Of a stretch of DNA of 64,000 bases, positions 1 to 10,230 are shown piece after piece. The stretch lies in assembly GCA_949752795.1 (NCBI GenBank), contig OX457062.1, positions 96,957,777-97,021,776 on the forward strand, in the 5' to 3' direction. How positions within the stretch are numbered: the stretch's first letter is position 1; each line of letters opens with the position of its first letter. The stretch comes from Hyperoodon ampullatus (Eukaryota; Chordata; Mammalia; Artiodactyla; Ziphiidae). The notes under the pieces are model-generated. The model did no database searches. It was not told the origin of the DNA and worked only from the letters and a program-made list of their open reading frames with translations. The position numbers and the translations under genes were made by a program.

Positions 1-330
1 TTGGCTGCACTGGGTCTTCGTTGCTGTGCACGGGCTTTCTCTCTAGTTGCTGCGAGCGGGGGCTACTCTTCATTGCGGTGCGTGGGCTTCTCATTTTGCA
101 GTGGCTTCTCTTTGTTGCGGAGCACAGGCTCTAGGTGCGTGGGCTTCAGTAGTTGTAGCATGCGGGTTCAGTAGTTGTGGCTCGCAGGCTCTAGAGCGCA
201 GGCTTAGTAGTTGCGGCGTATAGGGTTAGTTGCTCAGTGGCATGTGGGATCTTCCTGGACCAAGGCTTCAACCTCTCTCCCCTGTATTGGCAGGAGGATT
301 CTTAACCACTGTGCCACCAGGGAAGTCCCT
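1..330 (-). mobile_element. CHR SINE, long form, cut by window start
   Basis: Reverse-strand tRNA-derived SINE. Its head, at the right end, reads on the minus strand as AGGGACTTCCCTGGTGGCAC, and the body runs left to the GAAGACCCAGTGCAGCC block at base 1, so only the tail is lost. Three structural forms occur in this window: long (about 300-340 bp, ending in that block plus an A/T-rich tail), short (about 190 bp, ending GTACCGC plus A run) and mini (110-170 bp). RNA polymerase III box A (TGGCGCAGTGG-like) and box B (GGTTCGAGCCC-like) lie in the head of each. This copy is somewhat diverged. Confidence 0.93.
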
Positions 331-344
331 CTGTATTCTTTCTT

Positions 345-469
345 TTTTTTTTTTTTTTTTTGGCTGCACTGCGTGGCTTGTGGGATCTTAGTTCCCCAAT
401 CAAGGATTGAATGCGGGCCCACGGCAGTGAAAGCGCCGAGTCCTAGCCACTGGACAGCCAGGGAATTCC
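345..469 (-). mobile_element. CHR-type SINE, mini form
   Basis: Short reverse-strand SINE with head GGGAATTCCCTGGCTGTCCA on the minus strand and a T run at 345-360 (its A tail). It is flanked by near-identical 14-bp duplications, CTGTATTCTTTCTT at 331-344 and CTGTATTATTTCTT at 470-483, one mismatch. It landed immediately beside the head of the older SINE at 1-330. Confidence 0.9.
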
Positions 470-483
470 CTGTATTATTTCTT

Positions 484-916
484 ACAATACGTGTGACTCT
501 ACAATTATCTCAGAATAAAAGTTTAACTAAAAAATTATAAGAATCTTTCCATGTCAGCATATTTATCTCTTCTAAATGGCTAGATAAGATTCCATTGTAT
601 GCATTATTTCATTTCACCTTTCCCCTAATTGATGCACTTTTAAGTTAATTCCATTTTTTTTCATTTTCCCAACACTACTGAAGGGGGAACATCTTTGCAT
701 TCATAGCTTTATACTTGCTTGGATATAAATGCACGGACAAGTTTTAGAAGAGGAGAAAGGATCAAAAGGTGTGCACATTTGAAATTTTGATACAAGTTGA
801 CAGGCTCTCTGCCAAACCAGTTTATACTTTGACCAGTGTTTGGGACAGAGCCTGTGCTGTGTGCATTCACCTTCACTGTCTTCACTCTATTGCTCCGTTT
901 CTTCTTTGGGACGTTT
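484..916. other. Unique A/T-rich stretch, no gene seen
   Basis: No open frame with recognisable protein similarity, no splice-site pair and no repeat I can name. Confidence 0.5.
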
Positions 917-930
917 AAAAACTAGACCTT

Positions 931-1135
931 GGGCTTCCCTGGTGGCGCAGTGGTTGAGAGTCTGCCTGCCGATGCAGGGGACACGGGTTCGTGCCCCGGT
1001 CCAGGAAGATCCCACATGCCGCGGAGCGGCTAGGCCCGGGAGCCATGGCCGCTGAGCCTGCGCGTCTGGAGCCTGTGCTCCGCAACGGGAGAGGCCACAA
1101 CAGTGAGAGGCCCGCGTACCGCAAAAAAAAAAAAA
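931..1135 (+). mobile_element. CHR SINE, short form, with target duplication
   Basis: Complete forward copy: head GGGCTTCCCTGGTGGCGCAG, box B GGGTTCGTGCCCC, end GTACCGC followed by an A run. The 14-bp duplication AAAAACTAGACCTT lies at 917-930 and again at 1135-1148. The TTT/AAAA start of the target matches the L1 endonuclease cleavage preference, so this is an L1-mobilised insertion. It is close to consensus, hence relatively young. Confidence 0.97.
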
Positions 1136-1261
1136 AAAACTAGACCTTTTCCATTCCATACCTCCTCTATTGGCTCTCTTCTGTCTGCCGATCCTCTAAC
1201 AGATCCTCCACATCAACAGGGCTTTTCTTCAGCAGCCACATACTTCTTTTGTATTTACTTA

Positions 1262-1436
1262 TCCTTACTTAAGACCCTATGAGGTAGCTCCCGCTATTCT
1301 CTCCATCTTACAGGTAAGGAGAGCAGGACGCAGAGAAGTTAAGTGACTTGCTCAAGGTCGCCCAGATAGTGAGGAGCTGGATATTAATCCAGTCAGTCTG
1401 GCTGTAAAGGATGTGCTTTTAACCACCATGCTCTAA
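1262..1436 (-). mobile_element. MIR (ancient core-SINE) fragment
   Basis: Reverse-strand MIR pattern in order: ACCCTATGAGGTAG, CATCTTACAGGTAAGGAG, AAGTTAAGTGACTTGCTCAA, GGTCGCCCAGATAGTGAG and a final CTTTTAACCACCATGCTC. The order and spacing fit the family well. Confidence 0.85.
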
Positions 1437-2012
1437 AAAGGGGCTGGGAAACTACTGCTCAGATTTGTCCTGCAGTCTGTTTTTTGTATATCCGAGCTAA
1501 AAATGCTTTTTACATCTTTAAAGGGTTGTTTAGAAAAAACAAAGGAAAAGATGGGACACAGTGTGTAGTTCACTGACCCCGCTAGTGCCTCTTTCTTTTT
1601 TATGTTATTTCTTTTTACCACCTCACTTCTGTTGCTTCACCTCTCTTTCTCTCCGACACCTGTGGTAATCTTTTGTCTGTCCCAGCAGTTTCAGTTAAAC
1701 TGACCTGAGGAGGGTTTTCAGTGCCTCACTGATAAACCTAGTTACCTAATTTAAACTCTTGTTCTCTCTGAGCTCTTTATATCATTTGACACTATTAATT
1801 ACCCTGTTCTTTTTGAAAACTTCCTTTCCTTTAGTTTTCAAAACAGAAGTGCCTTCCTATTTCTCTCTTCCCTTCACTGATACTACTTCTTAAGCCCCTT
1901 TGTGACTCTTTTTCTCTCCCTGCTTTTTAAGTGTTTATATTCTTCCGGATTCAGTCCTTTAGCTCTTCCTCCCAACTCATGTTCAGGTCCTCTTTCCCTT
2001 CTCGTCCCTCCT
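1437..2012. other. Unique, pyrimidine-rich stretch, no gene seen
   Basis: Rich in CT runs, for example around 1850-2000. Parts may be decayed L2 but I cannot align them confidently. Confidence 0.4.
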
Positions 2013-2245
2013 CCAGATCAGAAAGACCCACGTTTGAATCTGATTCCATTATTTTCTGTCTGAGAGATCTGAACAATTTACTTCATTTCTCTGTTTCTTT
2101 CTCTGTATGAAGGAGAATAGTGATACCTACCTCAGGGTCATGTGGATTAGATGAAATAAGGTATGTAAAACATTTAAACCGTACCTCATTTACAGCAAGT
2201 GCTTAATAAATACTCGTAGTAGGAATAGTAATAATAGTGTGGTTG
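2013..2245 (+). mobile_element. MIR fragment
   Basis: Forward MIR order: GTTTGAATCTGATTCCATTA, AACAATTTACTTCATTTCTC, TGATACCTACCTCAGGGTC, GATTAGATGAAATAAGG and AGCAAGTGCTTAATAAATAC. Nearly the whole element is present. Confidence 0.85.
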
Positions 2246-2374
2246 TGTTGTTACTGTAACTCTGTATCTCTAGGACTCCCAGCTTTCCTGAGGTGCATAC
2301 AAAGATATTCAGCTGCCTACTAAAGACTCACATTTGGATACCTCCTTAGGTACCTTAAACTCTGTCTATCTGAG

Positions 2375-2490
2375 TTGTTTCTCTGGCTTCAGTGCTTAGT
2401 GACTATGGCTAAATGACTTATTTTCTGTAAGCCTCAAATTCTCCATTTTCGAAAGGGTGATAATAATAGGACTTACTTTATTATTATTTA
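2375..2490 (+). mobile_element. Possible MIR fragment
   Basis: Weak forward match: GCTTCAGTGCTTAGTGACTA, AAATGACTTATTTTCTGTAA, GCCTCAAATTCTCCATTTTC, GAAAGGGTGATAATAATAGG. It lacks a clear end. Chance similarity is possible. Confidence 0.5.
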
Positions 2491-2559
2491 TTATTATTCT
2501 TCCCAAAATTCGATCTTCCTTTTGCCCTGTTCTGCCTGGAACAAGAGCCTGAGAAACAC

Positions 2560-3190
2560 CTTCTTTGGTCTGCCTTCTCTTCCTTACCTCCACCTGCAGT
2601 TAGTCACCAAGTACTGTTGATTCTACTTCAGAAGCATGTGCTTGCATTCGTCCACTCCTTATCATTTCTTCACAGAATTATTGTTACCAACAATATAATA
2701 ATTATTGGTAATTATTATTACCTCCTAACTGGTCTCCCGACCTCCAGGCTACCTCCCACCTTTCATGGATTTATGTTTATTGAAGGCAGATCTCCTCATG
2801 TCACTCAGCGGTAAAGGCCTCAGATGCGTCCCTCTTAGCTGCCATGTGAACCTGCAAGGCCCACGACCCACAGTCTTCTTTTATAGGCTCATCTCTTGTT
2901 CTTGGAACTGTTGGGTCCTACCTTGTCTATAGGTTAGACTGCTGACGCTTCAGCGGCTGCACCACACACTCATGCCTTTGCCCCTCCCCTGTTATTGCTA
3001 CTTCTTCATTCTTTTTGCTTAGGGTGCTGCCCCCTCAACCACTCCCTGTGAATAAGCACCCAGAGCTCCACCCCAAACTCCTCATCTGTCTGGTGAATTT
3101 CTGGTCATCCTTCAGTGATGAGTGGATACATTGATAAATATGTTAATCTACTCTTTTTCCGCTCTTTAGTCTTAACTGCCCTTCCAGGCA
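2560..3190 (+). mobile_element. L2 3' region, 5' part of an interrupted copy
   Basis: Old, diverged L2-like text: GCAGATCTCCTCATGTCACT (2790), ACCTGCAAGGCCCACGACCC (2848), CTCATGCCTTTGCCCCTCCC and GTGAATTTCTGGTCATCCTT. This order matches the pyrimidine-rich L2 3' region. The rest of the same element resumes after the MIR at 3200-3440. Confidence 0.65.
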
Positions 3191-3199
3191 ACATTAATT

Positions 3200-3440
3200 G
3201 GTCCTTTTTTAAGAGGCCATATAGTGGGTAGTTAAAATCCCTGAGTCAGTCTGCCTTGTTTACTAATGTAGCTGTAGAAGTGGGATAAAATGATTTAACC
3301 TATCTGTGCCTCTAATCTATAAAGAGTGGATAATGTTACTCTTATTGTGAGGATTAAGTGAATTAATATAGGAAAAATGCTTTGACTAGAACCTGCACAT
3401 ATGAAGTAGTTCATAAATACTAGCTGTTATTATTATTCTC
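3200..3440 (+). mobile_element. MIR nested in L2
   Basis: Forward MIR: AAATGATTTAACCTATCTGT, GCCTCTAATCTATAAAGAGT, GTGAGGATTAAGTGAATTAA, TAGTTCATAAATACTAGCTG. L2-like sequence lies on both sides, so this MIR probably split the L2. Confidence 0.8.
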
Positions 3441-3615
3441 AAAGCACCTCTTACATACGTCTACAATAACATTTACACCTTTATTACAGTTACTCTTTTG
3501 GTGTATTTTTCCCAATAGACAGTGGCTTCTTTGAAGGCAGAACTTGTCTTTTAGTCATCTCTGTGCCACTGGTATCTAGTACACAGCGGCCCCCAATAAA
3601 CACTGAATCAGTCGT
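3441..3615 (+). mobile_element. L2 3' end, continued
   Basis: GACAGTGGCTTCTTTGAAGG, CAGAACTTGTCTTTTAGTCA, TCTCTGTGCCACTGGTATCT and AATAAACACTGAATCAG match the terminal part of L2 (gain-of-space wording around 'gaatgtaagctcc ... cagtgcctggcacatagtag'). No terminal GAAT repeats remain. Confidence 0.7.
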
Positions 3616-4066
3616 GCTGTTTGCTTGGCCCATAGTAAAGTGCTGGATCCTCCCGCGTTTCAGCAATCAGTGTCTTACATCTTCTGGAAATGATTGCTTT
3701 CTGAAAGTATGACATTAGAGACACGGAACTGTTTGTTTCACACCTCAGTGGGCTCTTCAACCAGAAATTTGATATTACAATGAAGCTTCCTACCTATAGC
3801 AGGCAGAATGCAGCGGATGGCGTGTGGCCTTTGCAGGAAGTTTCTCCCAGAGTGTAAGAGAACCTCTAATGTTTTTTGATTAAAGGAACACAGTCCAAAG
3901 CTAGAAGGTCTCTTTTCTATCAGACCTGTTTTGTTTTGTTGCGTCTGAGTAGAGCTGTTTCTGCCTTTTCAACTCTATTCTTATTAAGTCTGCTAAAAAT
4001 TGAAATGTTAAAACTTTTCCCTTTTAATGATTCAGAGAAGAGATTTCTTTTCTATAAATTTATGTA
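3616..4066. other. Unique stretch, no gene seen
   Basis: No repeat or coding similarity recognised. Confidence 0.45.
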
Positions 4067-4400
4067 CTTATTTATTTTTGGCTACGTTGGGTCTTTGTTG
4101 CTGCACGTGGGCTTTCTCTAGTTGCGGCGAGCTGGGGCTACTCTTCATTGCGATGTGCGGGCTTCTCATTGCGGTGGCTTCTCTTGTTGCAGAGCACGGG
4201 CTCTAGGCACCCGGGCTTCAGTAGTTCTGGCACACAGGCTCAGTAGTTGTGGCTCACAGGCTCTAGAGCACAGGCTCAGTAGTTGTGTCACATGGGCTTA
4301 GTTGCTCCCCGGCATGTGGGACCTTCCCAGACCAGGGCTCTAACCCGTGTCCCCTGCATTGGCAGGCGGATTCTTAACCACTGTGCCACCAGGGAAGTCC
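4067..4400 (-). mobile_element. CHR SINE, long form
   Basis: Reverse-strand full copy from the tail side TTTATTTTTGGCTACGTTGG to the head at GCCACCAGGGAAGTCCCT. I found no clear target duplication. Confidence 0.95.
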
Positions 4401-4424
4401 CTCTGCCCCTCTTTCAAGGTCTGT

Positions 4425-4562
4425 ATTTTAAAGCCTTTTTATTTTGAAATAGTTATAGACTCACAAGAAATTGCAGAATAGCACATAGAGTACTGTGTAC
4501 CTTTCCGCTAGCCTCCCCCAATGATGACATCTTATATAATTGTAGTATAATACAAGGTCCAT
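4425..4562 (-). mobile_element. Probable old L1 3'UTR remnant
   Basis: TTTTGAAATAGTTATAGACT, CACAAGAAATTGCAGAATAG and CCCCCAATGATGACATCTTA resemble the wording common to reversed 3' ends of old mammalian L1M elements. Very diverged. Confidence 0.45.
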
Positions 4563-4608
4563 TTAAAAACTCCATTTTGAAGAATATTCTCAGTGGTAGG
4601 AAAAAAAC

Positions 4609-4685
4609 TTTCCTCCCTCCCTCTCTCCCTCCCTCCTTCCCTCCCTTCCTTCCTTCCTTCCTTCTTTCTCCCTTTTTTTTTTTTT
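4609..4685 (+). repeat. (CCCT/CCTT)n pyrimidine tract
   Basis: Simple CCTCCCTCC / CTTCCTTC array running into a T run at 4672-4685. On the opposite strand it is a pure purine run, able in principle to form triplex DNA. Confidence 0.9.
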
Positions 4686-5108
4686 ACGAAAGGCTGTATT
4701 GGACTTGTGGAAGTGGCCAGGAATCATTTGAACTCATGTCTGCAAAACAAACTAGGTGGGTGATCAAGCTGGGTAGTATGGAGTCTGGTCCTTAACAGGA
4801 AAAAGGTATGGCTATATGATACCGTAAGGCTGATTTTATCTACTTTTATGAACTGGCCTTGAAAGCAATTTCAAAAGAGGAGTTTCCAAAGATGGGATGG
4901 GTGTATAACCTCCTTAAGTAATTAAATGAGGCACAGTACTCATTTAGATGTGAATATTCTAATGTGTTGGTTAAGATAGTCTCAATATTTTATAGCCATA
5001 CCATTTATATTCTCTTTTAATGCTTATATTCTTCACAGAGAATATGTTTTTTAAAAAATAAGCTAGTTGTTAAAACACACAATGGATTGTGGAGAAAAGA
5101 GTTTACTT

Positions 5109-5184
5109 TCCTCATGCTCATTTTTTAAAAATTGAAGTATAGTTGATTTACAATCTTGTGTTATCCTCATGCTCATTTTTTAAA
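5109..5184 (-). mobile_element. 34-bp L1 3'-end micro-insertion with 21-bp duplication
   Basis: A perfect 21-bp direct repeat (TCCTCATGCTCATTTTTTA plus AA) lies at 5109-5129 and 5164-5184. The 34 bases between read on the minus strand as the extreme 3' end of a cetartiodactyl L1 (TTGTAAATCAACTATACTTC). The same text is found in the L1 at 52.28 kb. This fits a retrotransposition event truncated after a few tens of bases. Confidence 0.75.
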
Positions 5185-5221
5185 GAAGGCAGAAGGCTTG
5201 TAAAGGAAAATAAAATTTATT

Positions 5222-5890
5222 TTCCAAATTGGAACCCTTGTACATTGCTGGTGGGAATATGAAATAGTATAGCCACTTTGCAAAACAATTTGGCAGTTCC
5301 TCAAAAAGTTAAACATAGAGTTACCATATGACTCAGCAATTCTACTCTTAGGTATATACCCAAGAAATCTGAAACATATGTTCATACAAAAACATGTACA
5401 CAAATGTTCATAGCAGCATTATGCATAATAGCCAAAAAGTGAAAGCAACCCAAATACCCATCAGCTGATGATTGGATAAACAAAATGAGTATTTCCACAT
5501 AACAGAATATATTTCAGCCATAAAAAATAATGAAGTACTGATAACACAGCAACATGGATGAACCTTGAAAACATTTTGCTAAGTGAAAGAAGCCAGACAC
5601 AAAAGACCAAGTACTGTATGATACCATTTATATGAAATGTCCAGAATAGGCAAATCTATAGAGACAGAAAGTAGATTGGTTGTTGCCAGGAGCTACAGGG
5701 GGATGAGAGACGAGGGAGTGGAGAGTGACTGCTAATGGGCATAGAACTTCTTTTGGGGGTGATGAAAATATTCTGGAATTAGACAGTGGAGATAGTTGCA
5801 CAATCTTCTAAATATACAAAAAACCATTGAATTATGCACTTTCAAAGGGTGAATTTTATAGTATGCGAATTATATCTCAAAAAAATGTAT
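5222..5890 (+). mobile_element. Old L1 3' end (ORF2 C-terminus and 3'UTR)
   Basis: Classic L1 3' wording: TTGTACATTGCTGGTGGGAA, TATGACTCAGCAATTCTACT, AACATGGATGAACCTTGAAA, AAGAAGCCAGACACAAAAGA, AAAGGGTGAATTTTATAGTA. All reading frames are broken. It is much more diverged than the L1 at 14.7-16.2 kb, so it is an older L1M-type copy. Confidence 0.88.
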
Positions 5891-6530
5891 TCCCAGCTTC
5901 CTGTATTAAACTGTGATGTGGTTTGGGGTGTTACCTGTTTGCCTGGTGTGATGGAATATGAGTATAAGGTTACTTACATTTGAGCTCCAAGTGAGGCCAA
6001 AGATTAGTGGGAGAAGGGGGTGACTTTGTCAGACCTAAGCCTGGGAACTGCCCTATAACCCTCGTAGGCAGAGTAGAAGTAGGAGCAGATCAGATAAGGA
6101 TGGAATTACCATCTCTTAGAATCCAGACAAATATATTAACACAGAGAGAGATCAAGAAGTATTTTAAGCAAAGCAGGTTCTGACCTGTTAAATTCGATAG
6201 GCTAAAGTTCTTGCCATTCCGTCTTGGATGTATACCTCACAGATCTTGAGAAAACTGTCTCATAGTGAATTATAAGGAAAGTTTTAATAGGCCTTATAGA
6301 ATTAAAAGTATTTTAATTAATTTTTGAAATGTAAATCACCTTGGGTTTTCATAAAAGTGTCAAAAATATGATTTTCATCAGTGACACACTTTTCTTTTCA
6401 TATATGCTTAAAAAGCCTTCTGGTTTTTCGCAAAGTAATCTGAATGTTTGTGGTGTAAAAATCATTATATGTGTAGAAGTGGTACCAAGACGGTAGCCAA
6501 CTTGATCAATTATTCTTTGGCAGACTGAGC
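5891..6530. other. Unique stretch, no gene seen
   Basis: A/T-rich, no recognised repeat. Confidence 0.45.
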
Positions 6531-6546
6531 TGTATGTGTGTGTGTA

Positions 6547-6601
<55 letters not shown>
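6531..6601 (+). repeat. (TG)n(TA)n compound microsatellite
   Basis: TG-rich segment at 6531-6560 followed by about 20 uninterrupted TA units to 6601. Likely variable in length and prone to strand melting. Confidence 0.97.
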
Positions 6602-6611
<10 letters not shown>

Positions 6612-6626
6612 TTTAAATTAATTTCG

Positions 6627-6960
6627 TTATTTTTGGCTGTATTCGTTCTTTGTTGCTGTGCGCAGGCTTCCTCTAGTTGCAGCGAGCGGGAGCTACTCTT
6701 CGTTGCGTGTGTGGGCTTCTCATGGTGGTGGCTTCTCTTTGTTGCGGAGCATGGGCTCTAGGCACATGGGCTTCAGTAGTTGTGGCACGTGGGCTCAGTA
6801 GTTGTGGCTCGCAGGCTCTAGAGCGCAGGCTCAGTAGTTGTGGTGCAGGGGCTTAGTTGCTCCGCGGCATGTGGGATCTTCCCGGACCAGGGCTCAAACC
6901 CGTGTCCCCTGCATTGGCAGGTGGATCCTTAACCACTGCGCCTGCCACCAAGGAAGTCCT
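6627..6960 (-). mobile_element. CHR SINE, long form
   Basis: Reverse copy from TATTTTTGGCTGTATTCG to the head at CCACCAAGGAAGTCCT. The box B region GGGCTCAAACCCGTGTCCCC is intact. It abuts the TA microsatellite, which blurs any target duplication. Confidence 0.95.
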
Positions 6961-7644
6961 ATATATGTTTTAAAAATAAATCACACTGCCATATCTGAAT
7001 AAGACTTTAGTCTTATTTAAATAAGTGTAAATAAGTGTACGAGAGATGGGGAAAAATAAGATTTGCCTAATGGCAGGAAATGTACACTGATTCTTCCTGT
7101 CTGCCAGGCATCGTTGTCATTTTATTAAGTTCCAATAAATGAACCCAGCTGGGTGCTTTAGAGCAGTGACCTTCAAATTGGAGTACATGTCTAAAGGTAT
7201 CTAGGCTGGCTAGTTTTGAGAGTCCTCAATATTCATTTATACGCTTTCCTGAAATTGTTGTCTGAAGACAAGACTGGCAAAATCCTTGCTCTCTTTTCCT
7301 ACTCTCCCTTTAGTTCCAGCTCTTCTGGTTGACAAAAGAAAAAGCCATACCTTTCACTCATCTTGAATCTCGCTGATGTATGTTTACCTGAGGTGTAAAA
7401 TACTCCAGGGTTCCAACAAAAGGATAGCTGTGACACTGGCATCAAGTGTGAAACTTCTCTTTATCAAGGTGTATACCCTTCTCCATACATCTTATTTATA
7501 GCTGCATCTCCAAAACAGGAAATAACTTTTTATGGTTAGTTATCAAAATTTACAGTACATTTGCAATGTTTTCACCAATTGCAACTACCAATAATAGTAA
7601 CAGGAACTCAATCCAAAGGAAATACTTTAATAAATAAAAAAACA
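6961..7644. other. Unique stretch, no gene seen
   Basis: No repeat or exon recognised. Confidence 0.45.
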
Positions 7645-7946
7645 GGGCTTCCCTGGTGGCGCAGTGGTTGAGAATCTGCCTGCTAATGCAGGGGACACGG
7701 GTTCGAGCCCTGGTCTGGGAAGATCCCACATGCCACGGAGCAACTAGGCCCGTGAGCCACAACTACTGAGCCTGTGTGTCTGGAGCCTGTGCTCCGCAAC
7801 AAGAGAGGCCGTGGTAGTGAGAGGCCCGCGCACCGCGATGAAGAGTGGCCCCTGCTTGCCACAACTAGAGAAAGCCCTCGCACAGAAACGAAGACCCAAC
7901 ACAGCCATAAACAAACAAACAAACAAACAAATAAATAAAACCTTAG
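7645..7946 (+). mobile_element. CHR SINE, intermediate long form
   Basis: The head and first half carry the short-form wording (GTCTGGAGCCTGTGCTCCGC, GTGAGAGGCCCGCGCACCGC). The copy then continues into the long-form end (GATGAAGAGTGGCCCC, CACAACTAGAGAAAGCCC, CGAAGACCCAACACAGCC) and a CAAA-rich tail. It shows how the short form could arise by 3' shortening. Confidence 0.95.
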
Positions 7947-8714
7947 AACAGTCATTAAAAAAAAATACGTTACAGGAAAGGATGATAAAAATTTATATTA
8001 AAATTTTTATTTATTTATTTTTATTTATATTAAAATAAAATACTATGGAAGAAGAATAGAAATATAATTTCAAGGAGAAAGAAAATAGTATAACATTTCA
8101 TATAGGAAATGAAGATTCTGCTATAGTTTTAAAATGGAGGATGGTGGATATCAGATTACTCAAGTGTTTAGATTTCATTGGACGTATTTAGTGACATAAA
8201 TTTTTTTTTTAGTTGTCAGTTTTAAACTGGCCTATATTGATCTATAAAGGAAAGTACAGTCTTTGCAATGATTTAAACTTTTGATAAAAAATTTTCAGTA
8301 TCAACTTAAAACTATTCAAGGAAGGAGTTTTTCCTCCCAGTTTTATTTTAGGGGGTATATAAGCAAAACTTTTTGAAGATAATGCTCCAAAGTATATAGA
8401 AATCAAGAAGAAACAGTTTCTGCCCTAAAGAAGGTTTGTAGTTGAATGATGGAGTGGGGACATATACACATGATTTGGCTTAAATAAAGCCTTTATTTGG
8501 TTGTATTTTGCTGCTTACTTAACATGGACATTGTGCCTCAGTGTTGCATCATGCTTGTTTAAGTGACCCTTGAATAGTGATTTAGTTCATATGTGCTCTG
8601 TTTCCACATAGGCTATTGTGTAGAACAGAGAGGGACTGTATCTTTTAAAAGACAGATGGATAGGAAAAGTGCCCACTGCACTTAGCACTGATGAATAGTA
8701 GAGCTGTCTCATTG
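7947..8714. other. Unique A/T-rich stretch, no gene seen
   Basis: The start (7985-8040) is TTTA-rich low-complexity DNA. The remainder is unrecognised. Confidence 0.45.
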
Positions 8715-8880
8715 TCTGGTTCCTCTGGTCATAATGAACATGAGACTGGAGTCAGGAGACCCCAGTTTGTGTCCTGACTCTACCCTAGGCCATGTGACCT
8801 TGGCCAAATCACTTAACACATTTGAACTCTAGTTTCCTTTTATAAAAAAATGTTTAAACTGGATGATGATCTAGCCAGAA
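8715..8880 (+). mobile_element. MIR fragment
   Basis: Forward MIR: GAGACTGGAGTCAGGAGACC, TGTGTCCTGACTCTACCCTA, GCCATGTGACCTTGGCCAAA, TCACTTAACACATTTGAACT. Typical core-SINE order. Confidence 0.88.
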
Positions 8881-10230
8881 ATTAAGAATCATCAATTTAC
8901 TCCATACATTTTTACACAGTGCCTAAGCTTTGGAAGTGATAGCTGTAGCAAACTTTAAGAAATAGATGCCAGAATAATGGAGCAGATTACTTGCTTAACG
9001 TAATGTCATGGAGAAGAATAGCCTACTACTTGTTATTTATCTGAAGTGTGATTAAGACAATGTGTTATACAGCCTGTCAGAAGTGTTGTGGGCCTCACCA
9101 CTGCCCTTTTTATTTGGGGGGTGGGGGGGAAAGGATAATTTCCTCTAATTTTTTGAGAATTAGAACAAATTCTACACAGGATTAGTAACTGAGAATCCCA
9201 ATTTTAGCTTCATGCCAGGGCCTTTAGTGAAAGCCACATTTTTGTAATGTTCTAGCAGAATATTAAAATGGATTATGGATTACAGACAGCTCCAAGCTTT
9301 GCTCTTTATAGGTCAGAGACGGAAACCAAGAGAGCAATTACTGTTCACTCTTGTCATGGACTGGGCCTCTTAGATTCTTTGTGGAACTAAAGTGAAACTT
9401 TCTGGAACAGCTCCACTAGAATGGCTTTCCTGGGGGCTTATGAGGCTTACATTCTGAAACCGATACTCTTGTAGTACAAGAATAACTACAAACTGGTGTG
9501 GAATTAGGAGGCTGTGAAGGGGAGATGCCACATGCAGTTCTTATTCTCCAAAGTCCCTTGGCTGGTGAACAGAGATTTTTCCCGTCAGTAGCAGATATTT
9601 GGTTATATATTGACTGATCCTTTCTAAACAACTTTTGGAATAGAAGACTTTTCTTCTGTTTTGTGTTTTTGGAGCTTAAGGAGAATAATGAAGTAGGTAG
9701 AACTGACTTGTGGTAGTTTAATGTATACAAATATTATCTGTTTAACTCCTGTCACTAGTCTTTATCTCCTATATTTGTTCTCGAACATCATCTCCGTTGT
9801 TTGTGTCCAAGAAAGATAACTGGATAAATTATAGTGGCTGATTTGCATATGTTATTGTCCTTTATTTATTATCCTCAATATTGGATAGTTTGAGTGATTT
9901 GCTTCAGTTAGGTAGGTACTTAGATTGGACCCTAAGGTTTTTAACTTTTCTTTTTTTGGGGGGGCAGCACAAAATATGGGGTGAAGAGGTCTATCTTTAA
10001 AGTGACTGGGCTTGGTGCCTTTTGCTGCTGAAGAGGGAAACACTGTTACCTGGCAGAATCTACTGTGTTTTGTATCATCATATCTTTAAGTCAGCAGTTT
10101 ACTTTTTGTTTAGTAGTATGTCTTGGCTTGTCTGAATGAGTCATAATTAAAATATAGTCACCAGGACTCATAATCTTGTCCAAACAGGAATTATATTATA
10201 GATATACTATGTCTTGACATGTACAGAAAC
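8881..10230. other. Unique stretch with G-run, no gene seen
   Basis: A G-rich run lies near 9116-9129 and another at 9958-9964. No coding similarity; the open frames here are composition-driven. Confidence 0.45.

Noticed and set aside
931..1020. tRNA-like head with A and B boxes, possible tRNA gene
   Set aside because: It is the tRNA-derived head of a SINE, repeated 28 times in the window, without a cloverleaf or a terminator after position 73.
9416..9730. 104-codon minus-strand frame
   Set aside because: No domain or family similarity that I can see, and no exon signals.
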